Origin: a virus
Direction: 5' to 3' (one strand)
Virus record (IMG/VR): IMGVR_UViG_3300022918_000005
Span: 1 to 45,293 of that record
DNA: 45,293 nt
Every line of letters starts with the position of its first letter. Position 1 is the stretch's first letter. The notes below the pieces were generated by a model. That model saw nothing but the letters and a program-made list of their open reading frames with translations. It ran no database searches and was not told the DNA's origin. This document shows, in pieces, positions 22,095-30,200 of the stretch. The translations under genes were made by a program, and so were the position numbers.

Positions 22095-22349
22095 TCACTT
22101 CGGCCAGGCGTCTACCGTCTTGCGGTGGCGGATCGCGCAGTCGGCATAGCGGGGAATCAGCACCTCCTGCACCCACCCCTGCAGCACATCGTAATCGTCG
22201 GTGGTCGGGGTCTCGCCGATCAGCGCGCAATCACTTGCGAGGTACTGGTCGAGCAATGGCGCCGTCCGCTGCGGCGGCGCTTTCGGCGAGGTTGCGCAGC
22301 CGCACAGGGCCAGGCTTGCAATCAGCAGGGAGAGGTGGAGGGGGCGCAT
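22095..22349 (-). CDS. Rz1: Outer-membrane spanin (Rz1-like lipoprotein)
   Basis: 84 residues. MRPLHLSLLIASLALCGC has a lipobox (LCGC; Cys17 is the likely lipidated residue), then PKAPPQRTAP, a proline-rich stretch as in Rz1. It starts inside the Rz-like gene in another frame (overlap 22231-22349), the classic overlapping spanin arrangement. Longer than lambda Rz1 (60 aa). It would link with the inner spanin across the periplasm to fuse the membranes at lysis. Confidence 0.85.
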   Translation of the reverse strand: MRPLHLSLLIASLALCGCATSPKAPPQRTAPLLDQYLASDCALIGETPTTDDYDVLQGWVQEVLIPRYADCAIRHRKTVDAWPK

Positions 22350-22635
22350 TTTTCTGGTTCCTTCGGATGGCGGCGAGCTGGGTGTTGACGGCGGACAAAT
22401 CGGTCTGCGCGCCGAGGGCGGCGGCGGCGATCACCTCGGCGGCCGTCTTGTAGTCTGACAGCGCCACCTGCGACGCCTGCGAGATCGCATTCGCCTCGTC
22501 GCGCTTCGTCTCGGCCGCCGCGATCTTGAGGTTTGCGATGGTGCCGGCGTACCACAGCTTGGCGCCGAAGCCCCCGGCCGCGAGGCCAATGACCAGCGCG
22601 CCGGCGGCGATCGGCCAGGTGGGAATCAGGCTCAT
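22231..22635 (-). CDS. Rz: Inner-membrane spanin (Rz-like)
   Basis: 134 residues. One N-terminal membrane segment (PIAAGALVIGLAAGGFGAKLW), then a long periplasmic helix with coiled-coil character (AAAETKRDEANAISQASQVAL, SDYKTAAEV). The ATG at 22635 overlaps the lysozyme stop by ATGA; a GTG far upstream (22848) lies inside the lysozyme gene and is rejected. Works with the embedded Rz1-like lipoprotein. Confidence 0.86.
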   Translation of the reverse strand: MSLIPTWPIAAGALVIGLAAGGFGAKLWYAGTIANLKIAAAETKRDEANAISQASQVALSDYKTAAEVIAAAALGAQTDLSAVNTQLAAIRRNQKNAPPPPLPADCKPGPVRLRNLAESAAAADGAIARPVPRK

Positions 22636-23093
22636 CCTATCACCATCCTTTCGATCAACCGCGCCGCGCGGTTCGGGGTCTGCGTCTTGGCCCACGCCGA
22701 GTCGCGCATGTGCTCCGCCGCGCCCTCGTAGTCGCCCACCTGCATGGCCGCCACCGCCTTGCGGAAGGCGAGCAATCCCGACACGCCCAGTTGGAAAGCC
22801 ATATTGATGATGACGCGCTGGCGGTTGTCCGACATGCGGCGCCACCACGGCGCGCGGCGGTCAAGCTCCACCATCTTGGTGTCGATGTCCAGGTTGAGCA
22901 GCAGCACCGACTGGTGCGGGGTGATGCTCTTTCCCTCGCGCAGGTCGACGCCGAACGGAGCAGGGTCGGCGCCCTTGGCCGGGTCCAGCAGGTGGCCCAC
23001 GCCGATGGTCCAGTAGCCGAGGTGGTCCTTGTACGAGCGCAGCTTTTCGTCCTCGTCGGCGCGCAGTTCGACGTTCAATAGCTCGCGGTTCAT
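22632..23093 (-). CDS. Endolysin, T4-type lysozyme (GH24)
   Basis: 153 residues. The sequence ELRADEDEKLRSYKDHLGYW, then TIGVGHLL, holds the catalytic triad of T4-type lysozymes in the right spacing: Glu14, Asp23, Thr29. The length is close to that of T4 lysozyme (164). No signal peptide or SAR segment at the N-terminus, so release through the holin is expected. The C-terminal NRAARLIERMVIG is normal. Overlaps holin stop and spanin start by ATGA. Confidence 0.94.
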   Translation of the reverse strand: MNRELLNVELRADEDEKLRSYKDHLGYWTIGVGHLLDPAKGADPAPFGVDLREGKSITPHQSVLLLNLDIDTKMVELDRRAPWWRRMSDNRQRVIINMAFQLGVSGLLAFRKAVAAMQVGDYEGAAEHMRDSAWAKTQTPNRAARLIERMVIG

Positions 23094-23548
23094 GGCGGGG
23101 TCTCCTCCCGTGGTGCCGGTGCGGGCGGCGCGCCGCGCAGCCGGTTAAAGATATCGGCCATCCAGCCGAACAGGCCATCGTCCACCCCGCGATCGATGAC
23201 GCGGCTACCGCCGGCGCCGCCGAGGGTGATCAGCGCGGCCTGTAACGAGAAGTAGAGCGGGGTCCAGCTGACCAGCAGGAAGACCAGCATGCCGGCGGCC
23301 AGGCCGCAGAACAGATCCTTGACGATCTCCAGCCACACGCTCTTGATCTGCAGGTCGGGCTTGGTGATTTTGTTGAGGGTGTTGGCCGCCGCGCCAATCA
23401 GCGAGAAGATGATGGTGTACTTGATGGCCGCGAAGGGAATGGACTCGATTCCCTTGGCGAGATCGGTCTCTGCCGCATAGGCTGCGGCGCACCAGAAGGC
23501 GCAAAGGTAAATCCAGAAGGCAATCTTCAGCTGCAAGCTCTTTGCCAC
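23090..23548 (-). CDS. Putative holin
   Basis: 152 residues with GTG start at 23548. There are four hydrophobic stretches (IAFWIYLCAFWCAAAYA, AIKYTIIFSLIGAAANTL, LFCGLAAGMLVFLLVSW, FSLQAALITLGGAGG) and a charged, proline-rich C-terminus (PPAPAPREETPP). Position directly before the endolysin with ATGA overlap fits a holin; the sequence family is not one I can name with certainty. The first segment ends AAAYAAE and might be cleaved as a signal peptide. The start is uncertain because the frame is open further upstream. Confidence 0.72.
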   Translation of the reverse strand: MAKSLQLKIAFWIYLCAFWCAAAYAAETDLAKGIESIPFAAIKYTIIFSLIGAAANTLNKITKPDLQIKSVWLEIVKDLFCGLAAGMLVFLLVSWTPLYFSLQAALITLGGAGGSRVIDRGVDDGLFGWMADIFNRLRGAPPAPAPREETPP

Positions 23549-23982
23549 CCTGGGCCTCTTGATCGTAGTTTGGCGTCCAAGAACGCAACGGCAATATTTA
23601 GGAACGCATGCCAATAGAAAAATAATAACAATGATACGCTGTGGCCGCCCCTTTCTGCAACAAATGGTTGCGCCGCGTAGCAGAATGCCAAACTTGCAAA
23701 GAGGTAGTGGCGATACCGGAACGTCCGGCGCCAGGTGATGTAGAGCTTGCGCCGGCCGAAGCTGATGTAGTCCGGGGTCCAGTCGTTGAGCAGCACATCG
23801 AACACCAGCACCAAGCCGATCAGCGCCATGGCCCACAGCAGCGCGGTGCCGTCGGCGTAGCGGTTCACCTCGTACAGCCCGGTGAGGGGGTCGTTGGTGC
23901 CGTAGTACCAGGAGACGAGCGCGCCACCCCCCATGGCCAAACGAGTGAGGGCGGGGAATTGGTCTTGCAAACGTTGGATCAT
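23527..23982 (-). CDS. Putative membrane protein of the lysis region
   Basis: 151 residues with about three to four membrane segments (LAMGGGALVSWYYG, LLWAMALIGLVLVFDVLL, YLFASLAFCYAAQPF, VSLLLFFYWHAFLNIAVAF). GAGGA precedes the ATG at 23982. It overlaps the putative holin by 22 bases. An antiholin or second holin is possible from context only. Confidence 0.65.
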   Translation of the reverse strand: MIQRLQDQFPALTRLAMGGGALVSWYYGTNDPLTGLYEVNRYADGTALLWAMALIGLVLVFDVLLNDWTPDYISFGRRKLYITWRRTFRYRHYLFASLAFCYAAQPFVAERGGHSVSLLLFFYWHAFLNIAVAFLDAKLRSRGPGWQRACS

Positions 23983-24362
23983 TGGCTTCCTCGATTCCGA
24001 AGACGGGAGGACGCTGGGATGAAAGATAGGCATAGGATCTCCGAAAGTTCGAGGATCGCCTGCAGCGCGCGGTACTGGCTAAACGGGTGGCTCCCGTCTC
24101 TATAGTAGCCCATGAAGTGGACAAATACCAACACGGCACAGATGGAGGCGATAACGACACTAGCAGCAGCTCTTAGGCGCAGTGCCACGAGGGCGACAAC
24201 GATCTCGGCGAGACCGCAGAAAATGTAATAGGTCGGCCATTCTGTTGGGGCCGGAATAAAAATGCTCGCGGCCACCACTGCGGTGAGCGCGAGCATGCGC
24301 CAGTCTTTCCAGTTCCGCCAAACGGCGAGCGCCAGCAGCACCAGATAGAGCGGCGTGCGCAT
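23979..24362 (-). CDS. Putative membrane protein, 127 aa
   Basis: 127 residues, four predicted membrane segments (TPLYLVLLALAVW, MLALTAVVAASIFIPA, YYIFCGLAEIVVALVAL, AASVVIASICAVLVFVHFMG). The C-terminus is soluble. Overlaps the next membrane-protein gene by ATGA. It may form part of a multi-protein holin system with the two genes after it; no homologue recognised. Confidence 0.65.
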   Translation of the reverse strand: MRTPLYLVLLALAVWRNWKDWRMLALTAVVAASIFIPAPTEWPTYYIFCGLAEIVVALVALRLRAAASVVIASICAVLVFVHFMGYYRDGSHPFSQYRALQAILELSEILCLSFIPASSRLRNRGSQ

Positions 24363-24363
24363 A

Positions 24364-24459
24364 TTACTTCGGAGGCTTCGGCGGTGGCTCGGTGCCGCCA
24401 CCGGTCTGCGGGGTAGGCACCGGGTCAGGGGTCGGTACTGGCTTAGGATCTGCGCACAT
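24364..24459 (-). CDS. Proline-rich peptide, 31 aa
   Basis: 31 residues: MCADPKPVPTPDPVPTPQTG, then a GG/PP/PK-rich end. AAGGA is seven bases before the ATG, and the stop is one base from the start of the next gene, which supports translation. Short proline-rich peptides between tail fibre and lysis genes are seen in some phages; function unknown. Confidence 0.5.
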   Translation of the reverse strand: MCADPKPVPTPDPVPTPQTGGGTEPPPKPPK

Positions 24460-24495
24460 GGTGTTTCCTTTCAGGTTGAATGTACGCGAATTCTA

Positions 24496-24822
24496 TCACT
24501 CTTCCTCGGCTTCCGGCTCGGGAGATTCCAGCCAACCCGGATCGGGATCCGGCTGCGGCGGCATATCGCCGGGCGGCGGGAACTCGGTCGGCGGCGGCAC
24601 GTCCGGATCCGCCACGTCGGGACGCGGCCGGCAGGTCATCGCGGTGACGCCCTCGGCCTCGTACATGCCGAGCTCGACGTACGCGATGCACAGCCACTCG
24701 GCGTCGCACATAGACGCCACAATGACGTTGATGATTCGGCCATTCTGGTCCAGCAGTTCGACGGCCGGCAAGACCGGGTCGTCGATGGTGCAGGTGTTCG
24801 GTGGAATATTTTCCCAGCCCAT
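24496..24822 (-). CDS. Acidic hypothetical protein, 108 aa
   Basis: 108 residues. The N-terminal 65 (MGWENIPPNTCTIDDPVLPA onward) look like a small beta domain; the last 40 are proline- and glutamate-rich (PPPGDMPPQPDPDPGW, EPEAEEE). It follows the tail fibre gene by 11 bases, so it may be a tail-tip accessory or fibre-binding protein. Family not recognised. Confidence 0.66.
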   Translation of the reverse strand: MGWENIPPNTCTIDDPVLPAVELLDQNGRIINVIVASMCDAEWLCIAYVELGMYEAEGVTAMTCRPRPDVADPDVPPPTEFPPPGDMPPQPDPDPGWLESPEPEAEEE

Positions 24823-24833
24823 GGGGTGCTCCC

Positions 24834-26330
24834 TTATTTGAAGTAGCGGATGATGATGCAGCCGCCGGTGCCGACGCCGCCCGTACCTGTGTTGGCGCCA
24901 CGGCCTCCTGCACCGTACCCAGTAGCGGGCGCTGGTGTGGGTGCAAACCCCATCTGCCCACCAAAACCGTTATTCGAGTCGCCGCCTTGCCCGAACAAAA
25001 TTATTCCTTCTGTTGAGAAGTCCGCACTGCGCGCGCCGGGCCTTGGGGGTCGCGTGGCATCCGCGCCAGAAACCCCAGTGAAAGTGGCGCTGAGCGTTGT
25101 GAACCCGGAGAGGGTGAAACTCGTTGTGCCCCCGTTAGCCGGCAGCGCGCTATTGGTCCCCGGCGCGCCTGCGCCCCCAACTGAGATCAATGCGGTCGCT
25201 CCGAGCACGGCGTCTCGGTAACGCTTTACGCCGCACCAGCCCGCGTCGCCGCCTCGCCGATCATCGGCGGACACCCCGCCCCCGATAACGTATCCGCCTT
25301 GCCCCCCAGCCTGCACTTCCACCTCGAAGCTGGCCGCCTGCACCGTCCAGGTGGAGCCGGACGTTAGCACCTCGATGTACTGCTTGGCGCCAACGACTGG
25401 GGTGCCATCGCGACGGGTGACTGATACTCGGAAAACGCCTGGAGATTCAGCGATTACGTCCACGAGATCGAGAGTCGTGGCGGTCACTGTGCCCCCGACC
25501 ACAAGCATTGTGCTGCTGTTGTCGACAAAGGTCACGGGGGCATTTAACGTTAGCGTGCGCCGTGCGCCGGATTGGGGGGCATTGGGGAACCCGGTTACCG
25601 TGCCTGCGCCGCTCAGGTACATGAAATTACCGGCTCCGCTCCAGATATCAGGACTCGCCGATATGGCCACCGCGCTGGTGCGCGCCAAGTTCAGCGCCCC
25701 GGTAAGATTGCCGCCGGTAATGCCGCCGGTCGCGCCTTGCGCACCTTTCTCGCCGCTCGGTCCGATCACCCAGTTCGCCACGGTGTTGCCGCTGGTCGCC
25801 GGATTCACGTCGGTGACGTTGAGGGTCAGCGTTGTGCCGCTGTAGGTGGCGGTGCCGACCATCCACTGCGCCGCATTCGTCGGGTTGACCGCCTTAAGCG
25901 TCTGGTTCGCTGTGAACTGCTTGCCGGCCTGCGTGGTGAATATTTTGGTGCCGACGCCGATCACCAGCGACGTGGTGCTGGTCGCGGTCAGCGCGGCTGC
26001 GTAGTTCTGCGCCGCGTCGCGCGCCGTCTCGGCGGCCGTCTGCGCCGCCTGCGCCGCGTTGCGATAGGTTAGGGCGGTGTCGCGCGCGGCTTCGGCCGCG
26101 TTGCGATAGGTCAGCGCGGTGTCGCGGTAGCCTGCCGCCGCAACGGCCGACGCGGCGCCGTCCAGCGCGTTGGCGTAGGCGTTGGCGACGATGGCCGCCA
26201 GCTGCGTCAGGATGACGGTGGAGAACCACGTCACCCACGCGTCAACGCGGTCGGAGAACGTGGCGCGGTCGCCGCGCTGGGGGAGATCCGCCGGTGGCGG
26301 GGTATAGCCTGGTGGAGGGGTAGCAGCCAT
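24834..26330 (-). CDS. Tail fibre / receptor-binding protein with glycine-rich tip
   Basis: 498 residues. The N-terminus (MAATPPPGYTPPPADLPQRG) is proline-rich; residues about 50-115 are an alanine-rich trimeric coiled coil with repeated YRDTALTYRNAA. A collagen-like GPSGEKGAQGATGG at about 193-207 precedes beta-structured repeats. The last 140 residues are glycine-rich (GGQGGYVIGGG, GGAGAPGTNSALPANGG, GGRGANTGTGGVGTGG) and end CIIIRYFK, the layout of polyglycine receptor-binding tips. This is probably the host-range determinant. Confidence 0.85.
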   Translation of the reverse strand: MAATPPPGYTPPPADLPQRGDRATFSDRVDAWVTWFSTVILTQLAAIVANAYANALDGAASAVAAAGYRDTALTYRNAAEAARDTALTYRNAAQAAQTAAETARDAAQNYAAALTATSTTSLVIGVGTKIFTTQAGKQFTANQTLKAVNPTNAAQWMVGTATYSGTTLTLNVTDVNPATSGNTVANWVIGPSGEKGAQGATGGITGGNLTGALNLARTSAVAISASPDIWSGAGNFMYLSGAGTVTGFPNAPQSGARRTLTLNAPVTFVDNSSTMLVVGGTVTATTLDLVDVIAESPGVFRVSVTRRDGTPVVGAKQYIEVLTSGSTWTVQAASFEVEVQAGGQGGYVIGGGVSADDRRGGDAGWCGVKRYRDAVLGATALISVGGAGAPGTNSALPANGGTTSFTLSGFTTLSATFTGVSGADATRPPRPGARSADFSTEGIILFGQGGDSNNGFGGQMGFAPTPAPATGYGAGGRGANTGTGGVGTGGCIIIRYFK

Positions 26331-26331
26331 T

Positions 26332-27279
26332 TTAGATCAATCCTTTTACCGTGATATTCACAACAGGTTCCCCGAAGTCGTCATAAGTTTGCCGCGCGCT
26401 GACCAAGCCGAAAACGGTCAGGGCTTCGTACATTGTAACTTGACTTCCGATAACAACAACAGGGGTTCCGAGAACTTCCTTGATCGTGTCGAGCACCGTG
26501 TTGGCGTCCTCGATCGACATCTTCGCATTGATGTTCATGCCGGTGGCGTTGTTGCGCTTGCGCACCGTCGTCTCACCGAACTCGTTGGTGATCACCGAGC
26601 TATAGTCGACCGGCTCCACAGAGGCCCCGCGCAACGGCGCGCCGATGGGGCGCAGATCGCCCAAGGCGAACATTCCGACGGCCACCTCGGAGCTGGCCGA
26701 CGACAACGTCAGCGTAATCTCCATGTTGTTATACGGGTCGATGCCGGTGGCGATAAACTGGCGCAGCGGCTTGAACCTGTCGAAGAAATATTCGTAGTAG
26801 TCGGCCGGCTCGGACCCTTCCAGATCCTGGTCCAACGTGTAGATAACCGTCCCGCCTGGCGCGTCTTTCACCACCGCATTGATGTGCTCGGCCTCCAGGC
26901 CGAACAACGCAAAGCCGTTGAAATACCCAGGCTTGAGCGTGATCGTGATGTTGGTTGCGCGCCGCGTCTTCGTCGACACCAGCCCGTCGAACATGGCGTA
27001 AAGGTTGGTTGGCCCGACCTCGATCCAGAAGGTCACCTCGCCGGCGGCGTTGAACCGATTGGCCAACACTTCGGGGTCTTTCGGCGCGCCGGAAGTCATG
27101 GCCTGCGCCGCTTCGTAGACTCGGTGCGTACTGGCCTTGTAGACGCGCGCGCCCTCCGCGAAGTTCGCCGCCGACCATGCCGGGTTCGGGTCCTCCGGCG
27201 TCAAGTTGGTGGACGTGATCATTGCCGCCGTGATGGTGACCGGCGCCAGGATGCTGCAAATGTCGTCCGCTTCTATCAT
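26332..27279 (-). CDS. Tail tip / distal tail protein
   Basis: 315 residues between tape measure and tail fibre, the position of distal tail or tip attachment proteins. Mostly beta (TFWIEVGPTNLYAMFDGLVS, ITITLKPGYFNGFALFGL). The first motif MITSTNLTPEDPNPAWS is near residue 20. I know of similar uncharacterised proteins in siphophages of Proteobacteria but cannot name a family. Its start overlaps the tape measure stop by ATGA. Confidence 0.72.
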   Translation of the reverse strand: MIEADDICSILAPVTITAAMITSTNLTPEDPNPAWSAANFAEGARVYKASTHRVYEAAQAMTSGAPKDPEVLANRFNAAGEVTFWIEVGPTNLYAMFDGLVSTKTRRATNITITLKPGYFNGFALFGLEAEHINAVVKDAPGGTVIYTLDQDLEGSEPADYYEYFFDRFKPLRQFIATGIDPYNNMEITLTLSSASSEVAVGMFALGDLRPIGAPLRGASVEPVDYSSVITNEFGETTVRKRNNATGMNINAKMSIEDANTVLDTIKEVLGTPVVVIGSQVTMYEALTVFGLVSARQTYDDFGEPVVNITVKGLI

Positions 27280-30200
27280 GCTGGTTCCGTCAAAAGGGCG
27301 TTGCCGCCGGCCGATACTTGATCGAATTGCGTCGCCAGGCGCAGATTGCTGTCGGCGCTGCGGCTGGTGCTGTTCGCGGTGCGCGCGATGTCCGCCTCGA
27401 CGTTGGCCATGCGCGCGTTCATCGTGCGCAGCTCGGCCACGGTGTTGGCGCCGCTGTTCTGGTTCTGCAGGTACTCGGGGCTGTTGAGGAAGCCCTGCTT
27501 GATGGCCTCCCAGCTGGTGCCCTTCGCGATCTCGTCGAGGTAGAACTGTAGGCCGGCCGCATCCGCATTGCGCCCCAGCAGGGTGCTATACAGATTCTCG
27601 ATGGCGCCGATGTTGCCAGTTTCGGCCGCCACCGGGTTGGTCGCGGCAGCGGTCTTGAGCGCGGCGATTGCTTCGGCCAGTGCAGCCAGCGCACCGGGCA
27701 ACGAGTTTAGCGTGGCCGAGGCGCCGGTGGCGATCGCCACCGCCTTGCGCTGTTCTTCAAGGATCGCGTCGAGCCGCGCAATCTGCGCGTCATAGGCGCG
27801 CTGCGTCGCGGTCTTCTGGTCTTGGAGAGCGAGCAGGGTGCGCTCGGCCACCGAGAGCTGCGAGTCGGTGATCGCGCCCAGTTCCTTGATGTCGCGGCCG
27901 GCGGCGGCCTGGTCGCGCAGGTACTCGGTCATGCTGCCGTAATTGTCGGTGCTGTTGCTGCCCAGCGCCGCGAGAGAATCCCTCAGGCTGTCGGCCGACG
28001 GCAAGACGCCGCTCGCCTTGGCGATTGCGATGGCCGCTACCACCTGTGCACGGGCCGCGCCGTACGACGCCACGCTCTGTTGCGCGCTGCGCACTGCGGT
28101 GATCGGCGCGGCCAGCGCGTCGGACAGCGATTTGAGATTGCCGATCTTCGTCGTCACCGCCGTGATGCTGTCGTTGATGGCGGCAAGCGCGGCGTCGAGT
28201 GCGGTCTTGGCGGCGGTCTTCTGCGCGTCCACCACCTTGCCCAAGTCGCTGTAGGCGGCATTGATCGCCGAGACCATCGCATTGACCTGCGCGATCTGCG
28301 CGGCGGCCAGATCCTTGGCGGCCTGCGCGGCGTCGGCGGTGGCCTTCTCTTCGGCCTTCAGCGCGGCCAGGCGGTCGTACAGCGCCACCGTGCTGGCGTC
28401 CATGCCCTTGATCTCCAGCGCGCGCACAGCGGCCTCGCCACCGCGCGCGGCGATGATGGCGTCGATCTGGTCCTGATAGCCTTTGTTCGTCGCCGCCAGC
28501 GCGGCAGCGACTTCCTGCGCGGCCTTTACCTGGGCGGCGGCGATCTCGGCTTCCGCTTGTGCCTTGGCCTTGGCTTCGTCTGCTGCCGCCTTGGCCGCCG
28601 CTTCGGTGGCCTTGGTGATCTCGTTGAAGGCCGGGGCCAGCGCCAGCAGCTGGGCGAACATGGTCGCGCCCGCCTCGGTCGTCTTGTCCAGGCCCAGCAG
28701 ATAGGTCTTGAACTGGTCGTTGGTGGTCAGGCCGGCCACGCCCATCGACTTGAGCGCGTCGGTCAGCTGCTTTTGCACCGGTGCCAGCTGCTCGGCTTCG
28801 GACAGGAAGTTCTGTTGGAAGTACGACAAGCCGCTGCCCAGTGCGGTGAGGCCGCCGTTGACCGCGATAAAACTCTCGCGTGCGGCGATGCTGCCGGCGC
28901 CGACCGCGCCGAACGAGGTGCCCACGGCGGCGAGCATGGTGTCCAGGCTCGCATAGTTGCTGACGATGCGCTCCATGGTGACGCTCAGCGATTCGCCTTC
29001 CTTCTGGAACTTGGTCAGGTTCGGCACCAGTTCCACGGCGATGCTGTCGGCCACGCCCTCGAAGAACTTGGTGATGGCGCCCAGCTTGTCGGAGTCGGTC
29101 GCGAGGCCCGTGAGATCGATGCTCAGTTTCTGCACGCGCGTCGACAGCGCGGAGGTGTCCGCGCCGATGGTGTCGCCCAGCACCTTGGACACGTCGAGGA
29201 TGGCCTTGTAGGTGGACGAGAACGCGGCCGACTGCTCGCCGGACAGCGCGGTGCTGTCAGTGCCCTTCTTGTCGCTGCGGAACCAGCCGCCCTTCTGCGT
29301 CCAGGTGCTCACGTTGTTGCCGGTGGCGCCGGTCGAGGTGAGCGAGCCGTCGATGATCGTGCTCTGGACTTTCTTCTCGCCCATGCCGAACAGCCGATTG
29401 GCGACGCCGCCGAGCAGACCACCAATCAGGGCGCCCAGCGCGGTGCCGACCACGGGCACGATGCTGCCGATCGCCGCGCCGATGGCGGTGCCGGCGGCGA
29501 CGGTATTCTTGCTGCCGTACTGGCCGGAGATCAGGTTGCCGCCGAGGTAGCCGCCCGCCGCGCCGGCGAAGATACCGACGCCGGCGCCCACGGCCGAGCC
29601 GCTGCTGATCGCCGAGCCGGTGCTGGCCATGCCGGCGCTGTTGTACGCTGCCGCCGCGCTGGCGGCCTGGCTGCTCGTCAGGCCCATGCCGGCGCCGAAG
29701 GCCGAGGTGGCCGACGAGCCGAACAGGTTGCCCAGCGTGGTGACGTAGCCGCCCAGCGTGGCGCCGGCGCCAGCGAAGCCGGTGCTGAATCCTTCGTAGA
29801 TCGACTTGCCCGCGTTGATCAGACCGATGGCGCTGCTACCTGCGCCGCCCGCCGATGCACCGCCGCCCAAGGCCGTGGCGATATCGCCCGGACCGCCGGA
29901 CGACGAGGTGCCGATGTTGATGATCCACTTCTTGATCGTCTGCTGGTAGAGCCAGTCGAAGAAGATATTTTTGAAGGTGTCCTTCAGGCGCGTGGCGGTG
30001 TCCTTGCTGCCATCGAGGATCGAGACGAACGTCGCGTGCGCGGTGTCGTCGATGCTTTTCCAGAACGACACCTGCGCGGCGGCCGCGTCGTCGCTGGCTT
30101 TCTTCTGCTTCTCCAAAACTTCCAGGTTGCCCATGGCGGCGACGTTGCGCTTGCGCGCTTCGATCTCGCGCTCCAGCTGCGCCACGGTGTCCTCGCTCAA

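Noticed and set aside
22636-22848. Upstream extension of the Rz-like gene from a GTG
   Set aside because: It would lie inside the lysozyme gene; the start at 22635 has the ATGA overlap and the protein begins with the expected membrane anchor.
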